In this document: piece after piece, positions 26,691 through 34,268 of the stretch | Position numbering within the stretch: position 1 is the first letter of the stretch | Layout of the letters: every line of letters begins with the position of its first letter | Assembly (NCBI GenBank): GCA_017468395.1 | Contig: JAFUIR010000021.1 | Location: forward strand, 1 to 64,000 | Direction of reading: 5' to 3' | Length of the DNA: 64,000 nucleotides | Origin: Lachnospiraceae bacterium | GTDB taxonomy: Bacteria; Bacillota; Clostridia; Lachnospirales; Lachnospiraceae | Notes under the pieces: generated by a model | What the model saw: the letters and a program-made list of their open reading frames with translations, nothing else | What the model was told of the DNA's origin: nothing | Database searches by the model: none | Translations under genes and position numbers: made by a program

Positions 26691-28715
26691 TCAACCATTC
26701 CGGTCTTTGTTCTGATACAAATGAATCCATGGAATCAAATCATAGTGACATGTATGGGGATTAAACTCTAAAAGTTTTTCCCAACTGCACATGCAGGGAT
26801 TTTCCTTAAAAGCCTCATTCTTTTTTGCAAATCCGTCCGTACATTTCCAGCCATGGGATGCTTTAAAATAACACCAGCGCCTGTGTTCCGTCTTAAGCAT
26901 TTCTATCACATCGTTGTACTCATTTTCATCCCGAAGCCAATTTTCAAATTCTTTCTCTGACAAACTAATTTCCCAGTGCTCTTTTTTGTCAGCATTAACT
27001 ATACAAGCAGACTTAAACCGTTCAAACCCGCTTTCAATAGTACTGTTCCAGACAGCTTTCTTTACGCTGTGATGTCTTGCCAAAGCCCTGTTTGAATCTC
27101 TGTCATGCAAAGACAACTCATTCCACTGTTTTTCTGCTGTTGCATTGTCACCATCCTTCCCAAAACCGATAGACAGTTTTTGATATGCTTTATGAAATGC
27201 TTTAGCATACTCGTCCAAATCTTCACGAAGCAAATCTTCCAGCGTAAGAGCGTCTGTATTTTCATCAATGGTAAAAACATTTTTGTGCGTATTTCTGTCC
27301 ATATTCAGATATACAGACATAGGTTTATCAGCTTCAATTCTGATACCGATATTTACACTCTCTATATGATTATTGTCAGGATTTTCGCTGATTTTCAAAT
27401 ACTTATTCAGATAGTTTTCAATTACGTTCATGGCATGTAATGCAATATCTTCATCCTTCAGACAAATGGCAATATATGTATACATCCCGGTCTTATCCGC
27501 ATTCATTTCAGGATTACTGTTTATCCTAAGCAATTCACTGAAATTCTTAAAACGTACATCTATTTTATGAAAACGGATCTTGAAAATCCCGTCTGCATAT
27601 CCCGGTTTGATTATGTATTCATTTCCCTGCATTTCTACATAATCTTCGTTGAAGTTATTTGCAAAAAACTCCTGTTTATCCGAATCAAAATCAATTACAT
27701 CCACAATAATTGCGTTTTTGCTGGTTACAACGCCCATGTTCATTGCCTGCAATAAAATCTGCTGGCCAAGCTTACCAAATCCCACAATCAGCAAATGCAG
27801 ATTCCATTTATCAGCATCCGTTTCTTGCTGCTTTATGTAATAATTATGCAAGGAATTCACCTCGAACATTTTCGCTACGCGAAGTTCATAAAGGCTCACC
27901 AATTCTGTATCTATTTTTTTGATATTAGGTGCTGCATTATCCGTCGACTTTAACTGCTGGGAATGGTAATCCTCAATTACTTTTTTGATACTGGCATCTT
28001 CACATCTGCAGTACAATTTCACGCCGTCCTTAATGGTTGCAATATTATTTTTTAAATTACAAAACATATAGTACAGTGAAAAATTTCTGGCTGAAGACTG
28101 TTCAAACAAAATAATAGTTTCCGCACGTTTTAATTCCATCTGACGGAAAAAATATTTTTGCTGTTTCTCTTCCAAACTCAGGCAATCTATCTTATGTACG
28201 ACAATTCCTTCTTTTAACAGTTTCCTTTCCTCTTCCGCAGATATTTCAGCAGCCACAATATGGATACGATATTTCTTTTTTCTGTCAACATTTTCTTCTG
28301 CGTGAAACACCATGGATTTCACATCATCATTATACCCCAAAATTATTACATGTTTCTTTTTCCAGGTAAACCACTTCCAGTTCTTTAAACGAAGCCACTT
28401 TTCAAAAATATTATAAACATATTTCAATGTGCAATACGGGGCAATAAAAATAGAACCGGCATATGCATATCCCAGAAGTTTTTCGGTCAAATTCTGACTC
28501 TCTGCTATAATTTGGGTTATATCTTTGAGCCCTATATCTGCTTTGAATCCAAACGCACGAATGGCATTTTGGACAATAAACATTCCACGCAATATAGGGT
28601 CCGGATAGGACACTTCATCATAATAAAGAAATCCCTCCACCACTGCAAACAAAAGAGAGAAGACCGCAAAAAATAATAATACTTTATCCACTCTTGTATC
28701 TTTTTTCTTACTCAT
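26691..28715 (-). CDS. Membrane protein with tandem RCK/TrkA-N-like domains and C-terminal RyR-like module
   Basis: 674 residues. Two hydrophobic helices (about 11-32 and 78-103) with no TxGYG potassium filter between them; then a first RCK-like Rossmann domain (KHVIILGYNDDVKSMVF, degenerate glycine motif, residues 121-137), a second with a canonical motif LLIVGFGKLGQQIL (308-321), and a C-terminal RyR-like stretch (about 605-665) with EHRRWCYFKASHGWK and CHYDLIPWIHL. The 2TM-RCK-RCK layout resembles CASTOR/POLLUX-like channels and bacterial TrkA-RyR proteins. Predicted location is the inner membrane with all ligand-binding domains cytoplasmic; predicted role is a ligand-gated pore or membrane-perturbing effector. 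Nine-nt gap to the TIR gene, AGAGG ribosome site. Confidence 0.8.
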   Translation of the reverse strand: MSKKKDTRVDKVLLFFAVFSLLFAVVEGFLYYDEVSYPDPILRGMFIVQNAIRAFGFKADIGLKDITQIIAESQNLTEKLLGYAYAGSIFIAPYCTLKYVYNIFEKWLRLKNWKWFTWKKKHVIILGYNDDVKSMVFHAEENVDRKKKYRIHIVAAEISAEEERKLLKEGIVVHKIDCLSLEEKQQKYFFRQMELKRAETIILFEQSSARNFSLYYMFCNLKNNIATIKDGVKLYCRCEDASIKKVIEDYHSQQLKSTDNAAPNIKKIDTELVSLYELRVAKMFEVNSLHNYYIKQQETDADKWNLHLLIVGFGKLGQQILLQAMNMGVVTSKNAIIVDVIDFDSDKQEFFANNFNEDYVEMQGNEYIIKPGYADGIFKIRFHKIDVRFKNFSELLRINSNPEMNADKTGMYTYIAICLKDEDIALHAMNVIENYLNKYLKISENPDNNHIESVNIGIRIEADKPMSVYLNMDRNTHKNVFTIDENTDALTLEDLLREDLDEYAKAFHKAYQKLSIGFGKDGDNATAEKQWNELSLHDRDSNRALARHHSVKKAVWNSTIESGFERFKSACIVNADKKEHWEISLSEKEFENWLRDENEYNDVIEMLKTEHRRWCYFKASHGWKCTDGFAKKNEAFKENPCMCSWEKLLEFNPHTCHYDLIPWIHLYQNKDRNG

Positions 28716-28724
28716 AATTACCTC

Positions 28725-30338
28725 TTATAAGAAATTTTTCACTTTTGTAACACGTCCGCCGCTTTTACCTTGCGACTCCGTACTCTTTGCAGCCCTTTCT
28801 TTTATTTCAGGAAGCGCTACCTGATTTGAAGAGAATATGGTTACATCTTCACCTACAATTTTTAAAAGATGTGCCATTTTCTTTAATTTATCGCCTAAAC
28901 TATAGGCCGTTCCCACACAAATCGCCTTGCCGCTGTCAAACACGAAATAATGACAGACTCTAAAATAACTTTTCATATCGTCAGTTACATTTTCTTTTAA
29001 GGTATAATCTGTCTTGGAAACACAGTTCATTTCCTTGTATGACGGTAATTCATCAATCATATGCTGGTGACGTTTAAGCACTTGTGCAAAGAAACGGAGC
29101 ATCATATCTGACTGGTTCTCGGTATACTCCTCGCCATAAAGTTGATATGTAATATCTCCGGTAAGACTATAACTTTTTTTGGCTTTTTCAGAAGTTACCA
29201 TCTCTATCTGCCCGCTCTTTATCTGTGTCAAAAAATCATCAAAATAAACTCTATGTCTGTCATACCAATCATTGCAAACACAGTACTGCTCTCCATGAAT
29301 ATTATATGGATTTGCCCAATAACGCGCACGACCCTTATCATCTAAAAGTTGCTTTCTGATATCCATGTTGGGCACAAGTTTTAATAAAACCGGATAACTT
29401 AAGTGAAGCACATTTTTACTCCACACAGCATCCTGCATTTTTTCAAGAACCTCTTCCGTCAGCAGTTCTTCTTCCACCAGGCGAGACAACGAATTTTGTA
29501 CATACACTCCGATTTTTTCGTCGTTACCCCCTACGGGTCTTACATTCATAGCCGGTTCTACCTGCCTACAGATTTTGTCTTCTTTTTCCGCTTCTGTCAC
29601 CTTAACAGCCGGTTCTTCTTCAGCCGGCACATCCGCAGAATCTTCAAAAACAATTTTGAAATCATCGTCCTCTTCTGTGCTGGCGGCATCCTGAATGGTT
29701 TTTATCAAGGAATTAATATTAGTATCAAAACTATTATCTTTTAACTGTCCATTATTCAAAATACGCGAAAAACTCTCAAGAATATCCAATACCGAAAAAT
29801 TTTCCTGACATATCTTCTGATAACAATCCATATTAATTAGACGGATTTCATTTGCAAAAGTTTTATTATTTATAGACTGCAGCAAATTCTCAAAATGAGA
29901 AACTTCTTTCGGTTGCATTTTAACTATTTCATCTTCAAGTTGAATTGTAACTTTTCTACCCGGATTAAAAATTTCATATTTGTCTTCCAAGTAAATCGGA
30001 ACAATCTGCCTATTATATTTTATTGCTGTCAACAACTCCAAAAGTGTTGCATAACTTCTCAAATATGTGCTGCTGATAAACATAATAAATACAGAAGCAT
30101 TTTTTAGATTTTTTTCCATATCCTCCAGCCACGGGTGATTGGTATCATCAAAATTTTTATCCGAGTAAACACGCATTCCTCTTTTTTGTAATTCAAATAC
30201 TTTTTCTTCAAATACCTTTTTCCAGTCATCACTCTTATAACTGATAAATGTGTATCCCACACAATCTTTTCTTGTTGTGATTTTTAACCGCTGTAAACTT
30301 TTGTCCCTCTCCAATATCTGTTCTTTTGTAAGCCCCAT
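28725..30338 (-). CDS. TIR-domain protein with acidic linker and conserved C-terminal domain
   Basis: 537 residues, soluble. TIR domain about 28-118: YTFISYKSDD opens it, GMRVYSDKNFDD follows, and SSTYLRSYATLLELLTA places the catalytic-type Glu at 101, as in NAD+-cleaving TIR enzymes. Residues 120-215 are helical, 218-260 an acidic linker (TEEDDDFKIVFED, PAEEEPAV), and 275-480 a C-terminal domain with GRARYWANPYNIHGEQY and CVCNDWYDRHRVYFDDFL, a pattern I associate with several prokaryotic conflict proteins but cannot name. First gene of the operon, with its own extended -10 promoter and GGGAGG ribosome site. Predicted to sense an infection cue and make an NAD+-derived signal or deplete NAD+. 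Confidence 0.85.
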   Translation of the reverse strand: MGLTKEQILERDKSLQRLKITTRKDCVGYTFISYKSDDWKKVFEEKVFELQKRGMRVYSDKNFDDTNHPWLEDMEKNLKNASVFIMFISSTYLRSYATLLELLTAIKYNRQIVPIYLEDKYEIFNPGRKVTIQLEDEIVKMQPKEVSHFENLLQSINNKTFANEIRLINMDCYQKICQENFSVLDILESFSRILNNGQLKDNSFDTNINSLIKTIQDAASTEEDDDFKIVFEDSADVPAEEEPAVKVTEAEKEDKICRQVEPAMNVRPVGGNDEKIGVYVQNSLSRLVEEELLTEEVLEKMQDAVWSKNVLHLSYPVLLKLVPNMDIRKQLLDDKGRARYWANPYNIHGEQYCVCNDWYDRHRVYFDDFLTQIKSGQIEMVTSEKAKKSYSLTGDITYQLYGEEYTENQSDMMLRFFAQVLKRHQHMIDELPSYKEMNCVSKTDYTLKENVTDDMKSYFRVCHYFVFDSGKAICVGTAYSLGDKLKKMAHLLKIVGEDVTIFSSNQVALPEIKERAAKSTESQGKSGGRVTKVKNFL

Positions 30339-30371
30339 TTTGAATTCCTCCCAAAAAACTTATTCCACAAA

Positions 30372-30400
30372 ATTATACCATAATATTATCTCTATTTAAA
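30372..30400 (-). promoter_or_regulatory. Extended -10 promoter of the TIR operon
   Basis: Minus strand TTTAAA (30400-30395), 17-bp spacer ending TGG, TATAAT (30377-30372). The consensus -10 with the TGN extension 34 bp before the TIR start codon makes the island operon independent of rlmH, although no terminator separates rlmH from it. Confidence 0.7.
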
Positions 30401-30426
30401 GGAAAGCTTATCTGTTTTTCTATACT

Positions 30427-30906
30427 CTATTTATGATACGGTTCCCCATTTATAATGCGGTATCCGCGATAAATCTGTTCGCTTAAGATAACACGCATTA
30501 ACTGGTGGGGAAAGGTCATGTCTGAAAAACTAATTTTTCTATCCGCTCTTTTGCTGACACTTTCATGGAGTCCAAGTGAGCCTCCGATAACAAATTGAAT
30601 ATGGCTTTTTCCATTCTGACCGACTGAGTCAATCAATTTTGCAAAGTTGGGAGAATCCAACTTTTTACCGAGGATTTCCAAGGTTATGACAAAAGAATCG
30701 TCTTTGAGTTTTGATAAAATGCGCTGTGCTTCTTTTTGCTTTATCTGCTCTTCAACGGTTTCACTTGCTTTATCCGGTGTCTTTTCGTCGTCAACCTCGA
30801 TAATTTCAAATTTGCAATATTTACTTAAACGCTTCGCATATTCATCCACTGCATCCCTGTAAAATTTTTCTTTTACTTTTCCTACACATACAATATCAAT
30901 TTTCAT
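30427..30906 (-). CDS. rlmH: 23S rRNA (pseudouridine1915-N3)-methyltransferase RlmH
   Basis: SPOUT methyltransferase modifying pseudouridine 1915 in helix 69 of 23S rRNA. From ATG 30906 (GAGGGA upstream) it has 159 residues, exactly the family length; [20 protein letters not shown] is the canonical opening, [11 protein letters not shown] the SAM knot, and [30 protein letters not shown] the C-terminus. The orthologous orfX of Staphylococcus carries the SCC attachment site at its 3' end; here the accessory TIR operon begins 88 bp after this gene. Confidence 0.98.
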   Translation of the reverse strand: MKIDIVCVGKVKEKFYRDAVDEYAKRLSKYCKFEIIEVDDEKTPDKASETVEEQIKQKEAQRILSKLKDDSFVITLEILGKKLDSPNFAKLIDSVGQNGKSHIQFVIGGSLGLHESVSKRADRKISFSDMTFPHQLMRVILSEQIYRGYRIINGEPYHK

Positions 30907-30930
30907 GATACTATCCCTCTCATGACATAA

Positions 30931-31099
30931 AAAGACTGTTGGTCTATAGTGATAGTGGATATCATTGTAAAAAGTTCCTGCAAAGACACGTTTCCACTCC
31001 GTGAAAAACGTAACGGTACATAAGACACCAAACAAATGCTTCCATGCAGAAATCTTTTTACAACTACTATCCGGCTATCACTAAATTCCAACAGCCTTT
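30931..31099. repeat. 169-bp imperfect inverted repeat, MITE-like element
   Basis: The left arm (30931-30982) starts AAAGACTGTTGG and continues through TAGTGATAG, GGATA, TTGTAAAAAG and CTGCA; the right arm (31045-31099) read on the other strand starts AAAGGCTGTTGG and passes through the same blocks in the same order, roughly 80% matching over about 52 bp. The 60-bp centre is not symmetrical. Size, terminal inverted repeats and absence of a gene suit a non-autonomous mobile element or a long RNA hairpin. No clear target-site duplication is seen. Confidence 0.65.
30943..30971 (-). promoter_or_regulatory. Likely rlmH promoter inside the inverted-repeat arm
   Basis: Minus strand TTTACA (30971-30966), 17-bp spacer, TATAGA (30948-30943), 37 bp before the rlmH start codon. 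Each hexamer is close to the SigA consensus. It lies wholly within the left arm, so the element may have supplied the promoter. Confidence 0.5.
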
Positions 31100-31101
31100 A
31101 A

Positions 31102-31917
31102 TTACTCTTCTTCAAAAATATCTTCGTAGATTTCATCTACAAAGTGATCCAAAAACTGGTTGTCCAAATTCATAAACTGGGTGCTGATTTTTTTCTTTAA
31201 AATATTAGCACGTCCAAAATATTTTGCCTCTTCGGAAACCATTGCTGCCCCTTCTCCGAAAGCCTCTTTATCCAGAGCCTGTGCTTCCAAATTATGCAGA
31301 CACCACTCTTCTATGGTGCTGCGCAGGGAATTCTCGGACTCTGCTTTTTTTGCAAAGATTTTTGAATTGCGCATGGAAACCACACCCATTACAATAAACA
31401 GAATGAAAAGTGCCCCCATTACACCATAAACCATGTAACTTGTGGTAGGAGATAATCTAAGGGGAATCACACCCGTCATAGCCAAAATTAACACGATTAT
31501 GCCGAGAAAACCTACAAAAAGCAATGTGATTCCTGAAGATTTATTATCTTCCGCTTTTTGCGCACTGTCTTCATAAAGTCCCACAGGCACAGTTTCCTCA
31601 TCTTCTTCTGTTTTTTTCAATTCAGCCTGTTCTTTTGTTCTTTGCTGAATAAACATAATTGCCAGTTTTTTTGCATGTTTTTCTTCAGAAGCTTCTACAA
31701 GAAGTTCATAAAAACCCTCTTCCTCAGCGGCTCTGACAGAAGCAGACTCAATATGACTGTAAACCAGAAAATCTTTAAGAAGTTCCATTTCTTCCAAAGT
31801 TCCAAAAAGAATCGGAAGCAGTCCTGCATTCTCGTTTTCTATCAGTTCACAACCGCAATCTGCACAAACTTTTATGCCGTCTCTGTACTCATTTTTACAT
31901 TTCGGACACCAAGGCAT
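31102..31917 (-). CDS. Zinc-ribbon membrane protein of unknown function
   Basis: 271 residues from ATG 31917 (GGGAGGG upstream). N-terminal zinc ribbon CPKC...CADCGCEL (residues 4-24), a globular segment up to about 100 (with ESASVRAAEEEGFYELLVEA), a charged linker, two transmembrane helices (about 131-150 and 165-186) and a cytoplasmic helical tail ending in an acidic stretch. Similar architectures are common in Lachnospiraceae but uncharacterised. Lies 28 nt downstream of nfnB, with which it may be cotranscribed. Confidence 0.75.
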   Translation of the reverse strand: MPWCPKCKNEYRDGIKVCADCGCELIENENAGLLPILFGTLEEMELLKDFLVYSHIESASVRAAEEEGFYELLVEASEEKHAKKLAIMFIQQRTKEQAELKKTEEDEETVPVGLYEDSAQKAEDNKSSGITLLFVGFLGIIVLILAMTGVIPLRLSPTTSYMVYGVMGALFILFIVMGVVSMRNSKIFAKKAESENSLRSTIEEWCLHNLEAQALDKEAFGEGAAMVSEEAKYFGRANILKKKISTQFMNLDNQFLDHFVDEIYEDIFEEE

Positions 31918-31945
31918 ATTTATCCCTCCCATACATCAGAAAAGT

Positions 31946-33331
31946 CTATTTATCGCTCAGATACTTATCAATACCTTTTGCAGCCGCTTTACCTGCCCCC
32001 ATAGCAAGAATAACTGTTGCCGCACCTGTTACAGCATCACCGCCGGCATAGACACCTTCTTTTGTTGTTTTACCGTTTTCTTCTTCTGCAACGATACATT
32101 TCCATTTATTTACTTCCAAACCTTCTGTTGTAGAAGAAATCAGAGGATTGGGAGATGTTCCGAGAGACATAATTACAGTATCAACGTCGATTACGAATTC
32201 GGAATCTTTTACTTCCACAGGACGTCTTCTGCCGGACTCATCGGGCTCACCCAGTTCCATTTTAATGCACTTGATTCCGCATACCCATCCGTTTTCATCC
32301 TCAAGAATTTCCACAGGATTTGTAAGCAAATCAAAGATAATGCCCTCTTCTTTTGCGTGATGTACTTCTTCCACTCTGGCAGGAAGTTCTTCTTCACTTC
32401 TGCGGTATACAATGTGTACTTCCGCACCGAGACGAAGGGCTGTTCTTGCTGCGTCCATGGCAACGTTACCGCCGCCTACTACAGCAACTTTTTTGCCTCT
32501 CATAATAGGAGTTGTGGAATTTCCATCAAAAGCTTTCATCAGATTGCTTCTGGTCAAATATTCGTTTGCGGAGAATACGCCGTTTGCGTTTTCACCGGGA
32601 ATTCCCATGAATTTGGGAAGACCTGCACCGGAACCGATAAATACAGCGGAGAAACCTTCCTCTGTCAGCAGTTCGTCGATGGTTACGGATTTTCCTACTA
32701 CTACGTTGGTTTCAATCTGAACGCCCAAGGATTTTACATTTTCAATTTCTTTTGCAACAACATCTGTTTTAGGCAGACGGAACTCGGGAATACCATATAC
32801 AAGTACTCCTCCGGGCTCATGCAATGCTTCAAAAATAGTAACATCATAGCCCATTTTTGCCAAATCACCGGCACAGGTAAGACCTGCCGGGCCGGAACCG
32901 ATAACTGCAACTTTTTTGCCTTTCTTTTCTTTTGCGCCTTCTGGTTTGATACCGTTTTCTCTTGCCCAGTCAGCCACAAAACGCTCCAGTTTACCGATGG
33001 AAACAGGGTCTCCTTTGATTCCACGGATACATTTTCCTTCACACTGGCTTTCCTGGGGACATACACGTCCGCAAACTGCAGGAAGTGCGGAAGATTCACT
33101 GATAACCTGATAAGCCTCCTCAAAGTTGCCTTCTTTTACTTTTCCGATAAAACCGGGAATGTCGATAGATACGGGACATCCCTTTACACACTGTGCATTT
33201 TTACAGCCGATACATCTGTTTGCCTCTGCAACGGCTTCTTCACTATCGTAACCCAAACATACTTCTTTAAAGTTCGTTGCACGCTCTTTTGCATCCTGCT
33301 CACGAACCGGTACTCTATTTAATACGTCCAT
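31946..33331 (-). CDS. nfnB: NfnB-type subunit of NADH-dependent ferredoxin:NADP+ oxidoreductase (GltD-like)
   Basis: 461 residues from ATG 33331, preceded by GGAGG eight nt upstream. N-terminal double [4Fe-4S] region with CIGCKNAQCVKGCP and CGRVCPQESQCEGKC, then the FAD motif VAVIGSGPAGLTCAGDL and the NADPH motif VAVVGGGNVAMDAARTA, ending with YAGGDAVTGAATVILAMGAGK. This is the layout of the GltD/NfnB large subunit. With the adjacent NfnA it would couple reduced ferredoxin, NADH and NADP+ by flavin-based bifurcation. A stand-alone glutamate synthase small subunit or sulfide dehydrogenase SudA is the alternative; the neighbouring subunit decides for NfnAB/SudAB. Confidence 0.9.
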   Translation of the reverse strand: MDVLNRVPVREQDAKERATNFKEVCLGYDSEEAVAEANRCIGCKNAQCVKGCPVSIDIPGFIGKVKEGNFEEAYQVISESSALPAVCGRVCPQESQCEGKCIRGIKGDPVSIGKLERFVADWARENGIKPEGAKEKKGKKVAVIGSGPAGLTCAGDLAKMGYDVTIFEALHEPGGVLVYGIPEFRLPKTDVVAKEIENVKSLGVQIETNVVVGKSVTIDELLTEEGFSAVFIGSGAGLPKFMGIPGENANGVFSANEYLTRSNLMKAFDGNSTTPIMRGKKVAVVGGGNVAMDAARTALRLGAEVHIVYRRSEEELPARVEEVHHAKEEGIIFDLLTNPVEILEDENGWVCGIKCIKMELGEPDESGRRRPVEVKDSEFVIDVDTVIMSLGTSPNPLISSTTEGLEVNKWKCIVAEEENGKTTKEGVYAGGDAVTGAATVILAMGAGKAAAKGIDKYLSDK

Positions 33332-33355
33332 CTTATTGTCCTCCATTATCCGGTC

Positions 33356-34234
33356 TTAATTGCAATTTCCACATCCGCCGTGGTGTGTGTCGCCTTCTTT
33401 TGCTTTCAAAAATGCTCTGCCTTCTGCAGTTTTGTAAATCTGCTGGCGTTTCATAGCCTCATCAAAATCCACCAGATGTCCGTCAAACTCGGGACCGTCA
33501 ACACATGCAAACTTTACTTTACCGCCCACTGTCACACGGCAGGCACCGCACATACCTGTACCGTCTACCATAATGGGGTTCAGGCTGACAACCGTGGGAA
33601 TTCCAAGTTCTTTGGTCAATTTGCAGACAAATTTCATCATAATCATAGGACCGATTGCTACGCAAACATCATATTTTTTGCCTTCGTCTACCAAATCCTG
33701 TAAAGTCTTTGTTACCATACCGCTTCTGCCGTAAGAACCATCGTCAGTGGTAACATAAAGATTTCCTGCAACCGCTTCCATTTCTTTTTCCAAAATAAGT
33801 AAGTCTTTATTTTTGGCACCTACAATTACATCTGCGTCAATGCCTTTTTCATGAAGCCATTTTACCTGAGGATAAACAGGTGCTGTACCGACACCTCCGG
33901 CAACAAAAATAATTTTCTTTTCTTTCAATTCATTCAAATCTTCGTTTACAAATTCCGATGCCTGTCCGAGAGGTCCCACAAAATCATGGAAAGCGTCTCC
34001 CGCTTTTAAATTAGCCATCATCTGTGTGCCAGCTCCCACAGTCTGGAATACGATGGTAACTGTTCCTTTTTCTCTGTTATAGTCACAGATGGTAAGGGGA
34101 ATTCTTTCGCTTTCCTCATCCATTCTGACAATAACAAACTGTCCGGGATTACAGGACTTTGCTACTCTTTTTGCCTCCACTTCCATCAAATAAATGTTGG
34201 CGGTTAATTCTTCTGCTCTAAGTATTTTATACAT
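33356..34234 (-). CDS. nfnA: NfnA-type ferredoxin-NADP+ reductase subunit (PyrK/SudB-like)
   Basis: 292 residues from ATG 34234. An upstream TTG lies within the only good Shine-Dalgarno (AGAAAGG) window, so ATG is preferred although its spacing is long. FAD domain motifs (NPGQFVIVRMDE, RIPLTI, GAGTQMMANLKAGD), NAD-binding IIFVAGGVGTAPVYPQVKWLHE, and a C-terminal [2Fe-2S] cysteine set CGACRVTVGGKVKFACVDGPEFDGH. This is the small bifurcating subunit, translated 24 nt before nfnB. Confidence 0.9.
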   Translation of the reverse strand: MYKILRAEELTANIYLMEVEAKRVAKSCNPGQFVIVRMDEESERIPLTICDYNREKGTVTIVFQTVGAGTQMMANLKAGDAFHDFVGPLGQASEFVNEDLNELKEKKIIFVAGGVGTAPVYPQVKWLHEKGIDADVIVGAKNKDLLILEKEMEAVAGNLYVTTDDGSYGRSGMVTKTLQDLVDEGKKYDVCVAIGPMIMMKFVCKLTKELGIPTVVSLNPIMVDGTGMCGACRVTVGGKVKFACVDGPEFDGHLVDFDEAMKRQQIYKTAEGRAFLKAKEGDTHHGGCGNCN

Positions 34235-34268
34235 TGCGCAAACCAAACCTTTCTTACTTAATTGTTTA

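Noticed and set aside
28725..30338. Thoeris or CBASS assignment for the TIR operon
   Set aside because: No ThsA-like SIR2/SLOG protein, no CD-NTase, no Cap2/Cap3 are present in the window.
30427..30445. SCC-type attachment site at rlmH end
   Set aside because: No second copy of the tail sequence was seen at the other island border and no recombinase gene lies in the window; kept only as a hotspot remark.
30903..31091. 62-codon minus-strand frame within the inverted repeat
   Set aside because: It has no ribosome site, spans both repeat arms and overlaps the rlmH start; likely chance.
31874..33322. 482-codon open frame on the plus strand opposite nfnB
   Set aside because: It lies fully opposite the well-supported nfnB, has Phe/Cys/Ser-rich composition typical of reverse frames, and no ribosome site.
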